DNA of 5,658 nucleotides from Acidobacteriota bacterium. GTDB taxonomy: Bacteria; Acidobacteriota; Blastocatellia; Pyrinomonadales; Pyrinomonadaceae. The DNA is taken from contig CAUJFK010000379.1 of assembly GCA_963169175.1 (NCBI GenBank), positions 1 to 5,658 on the forward strand, in the 5' to 3' direction. The notes beneath the pieces were generated by a model. It saw nothing but the letters and a program-made list of their open reading frames with translations. It was not told where the DNA came from and searched no databases. Of this stretch, positions 5,229 through 5,658 are shown in pieces. Position numbers and translations under genes: made by a program. Numbering within the stretch: the stretch's first letter is position 1; each line of letters opens with the position of its first letter.

Positions 5229-5658
5229 TCATTTCTTTCCGTACACGGTATAGATACCGCTTCCCGGGTTTCTAGCGTCGAGAAGGTGCAAGAGTCTGGC
5301 ACCTTTGATGCACGACCAATAAGCACTAAACGTTTTTGCACCGGATTCTATTTTTGAAAAATGGATCTGCCAGTTATTGGGAACACTGAATTTTCCGGCC
5401 GACTTTACATTGGCAAATTTTGCGTTGCCGACCATACCGCTGACCACAAGCAGTTTCCAACTGTAAGAGTTGCCTGCCCCGAACACAAACTCTTCGTTTG
5501 ACTGGTTGATATTCATACCGGCATAGTTTCCGGTGTAAACACTATACAGTTGCTGAACACCCGTAAAATCACTGGTCCAAGTGCCGTTAAAGTCGCTTTC
5601 AGCAATGGCGAATTTGTTATAGTTCACCATTTGAACAACGGGATTGAGCAAGTCACTT
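5229..5658 (-). CDS. Lipocalin-like beta-rich protein, 5' end outside the window
   Basis: The frame is open from the right edge to TGA at 5231-5229, giving 142 visible residues; the real start lies beyond 5658. TTG at 5651 is in frame but there is no reason to take it as the start. A G-x-W motif (NGTWTSDF, visible residues 24-31) opens a run of alternating strand-like segments rich in Tyr, Gly, Asn, Phe and Val (VYTGNYAGMNI, EEFVFGAGNSYSWKLLVVSGMVGNAKF, NNWQIHFSKIE), ending with one Cys (YWSCIKG) and GSGIYTVYGKK. This is compatible with a small lipocalin-like or other beta-barrel domain, probably secreted like its neighbours, although any signal peptide is out of view. No ligand or function can be assigned. 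The next gene on this strand starts 60 bases downstream. Confidence 0.75.
   Translation of the reverse strand, partial: SDLLNPVVQMVNYNKFAIAESDFNGTWTSDFTGVQQLYSVYTGNYAGMNINQSNEEFVFGAGNSYSWKLLVVSGMVGNAKFANVKSAGKFSVPNNWQIHFSKIESGAKTFSAYWSCIKGARLLHLLDARNPGSGIYTVYGKK

Overview
The window looks like chromosomal DNA from a member of the Acidobacteriota, most likely class Blastocatellia or a near relative. This is inferred from four things: a TIGR02999/Sigma70_ECF-type sigma factor directly coupled to a Ser/Thr kinase with TolB-like and TPR domains; several small secreted proteins of unknown function; moderate GC content; and short GC-rich palindromic repeats between genes. No 16S or other phylogenetic marker is present, so the placement is tentative.

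Layout. (1) Positions 1-389, minus strand: the 5' part of a secreted protein gene that runs off the left edge. (2) Positions 390-516: a divergent, AT-rich control region with a perfect TATAAT placed so close to the next gene that its transcript may be leaderless. (3) Positions 517-3747, plus strand: a two-gene signalling operon. The ECF sigma factor (517-1092) is followed, with no intervening base (TAA directly against GTG), by an 884-residue transmembrane Ser/Thr kinase (1093-3747) whose extracytoplasmic half is a TolB-like domain plus TPRs. (4) Positions 3748-4382: a decayed region. It holds an NHL-type secreted protein gene truncated at an imperfect palindrome, a GC-rich REP-like repeat pair with neighbouring hairpins, and a frameshifted remnant of a small secreted ORF, all read on the minus strand. 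(5) Positions 4383-5658, minus strand: two secreted-protein genes, a DUF6683-like protein and the 3' part of a lipocalin-like beta-rich protein, converging on the kinase.

How the parts may work together. The sigma factor lacks the acidic DAED-type patch of region 2.2 and has Gln-Thr-Thr-Ala there instead. It has no anti-sigma partner in view but a fully motif-intact kinase translated right behind it. The simplest model is activation of the sigma factor by phosphorylation (as described for EcfP/PknT), with the external TolB/TPR part of the kinase acting as sensor. The flanking secreted genes are candidate targets, but this is speculation from position only. The sigma/kinase pair and the decay signs at 3748-4330 are the parts most worth a second look.
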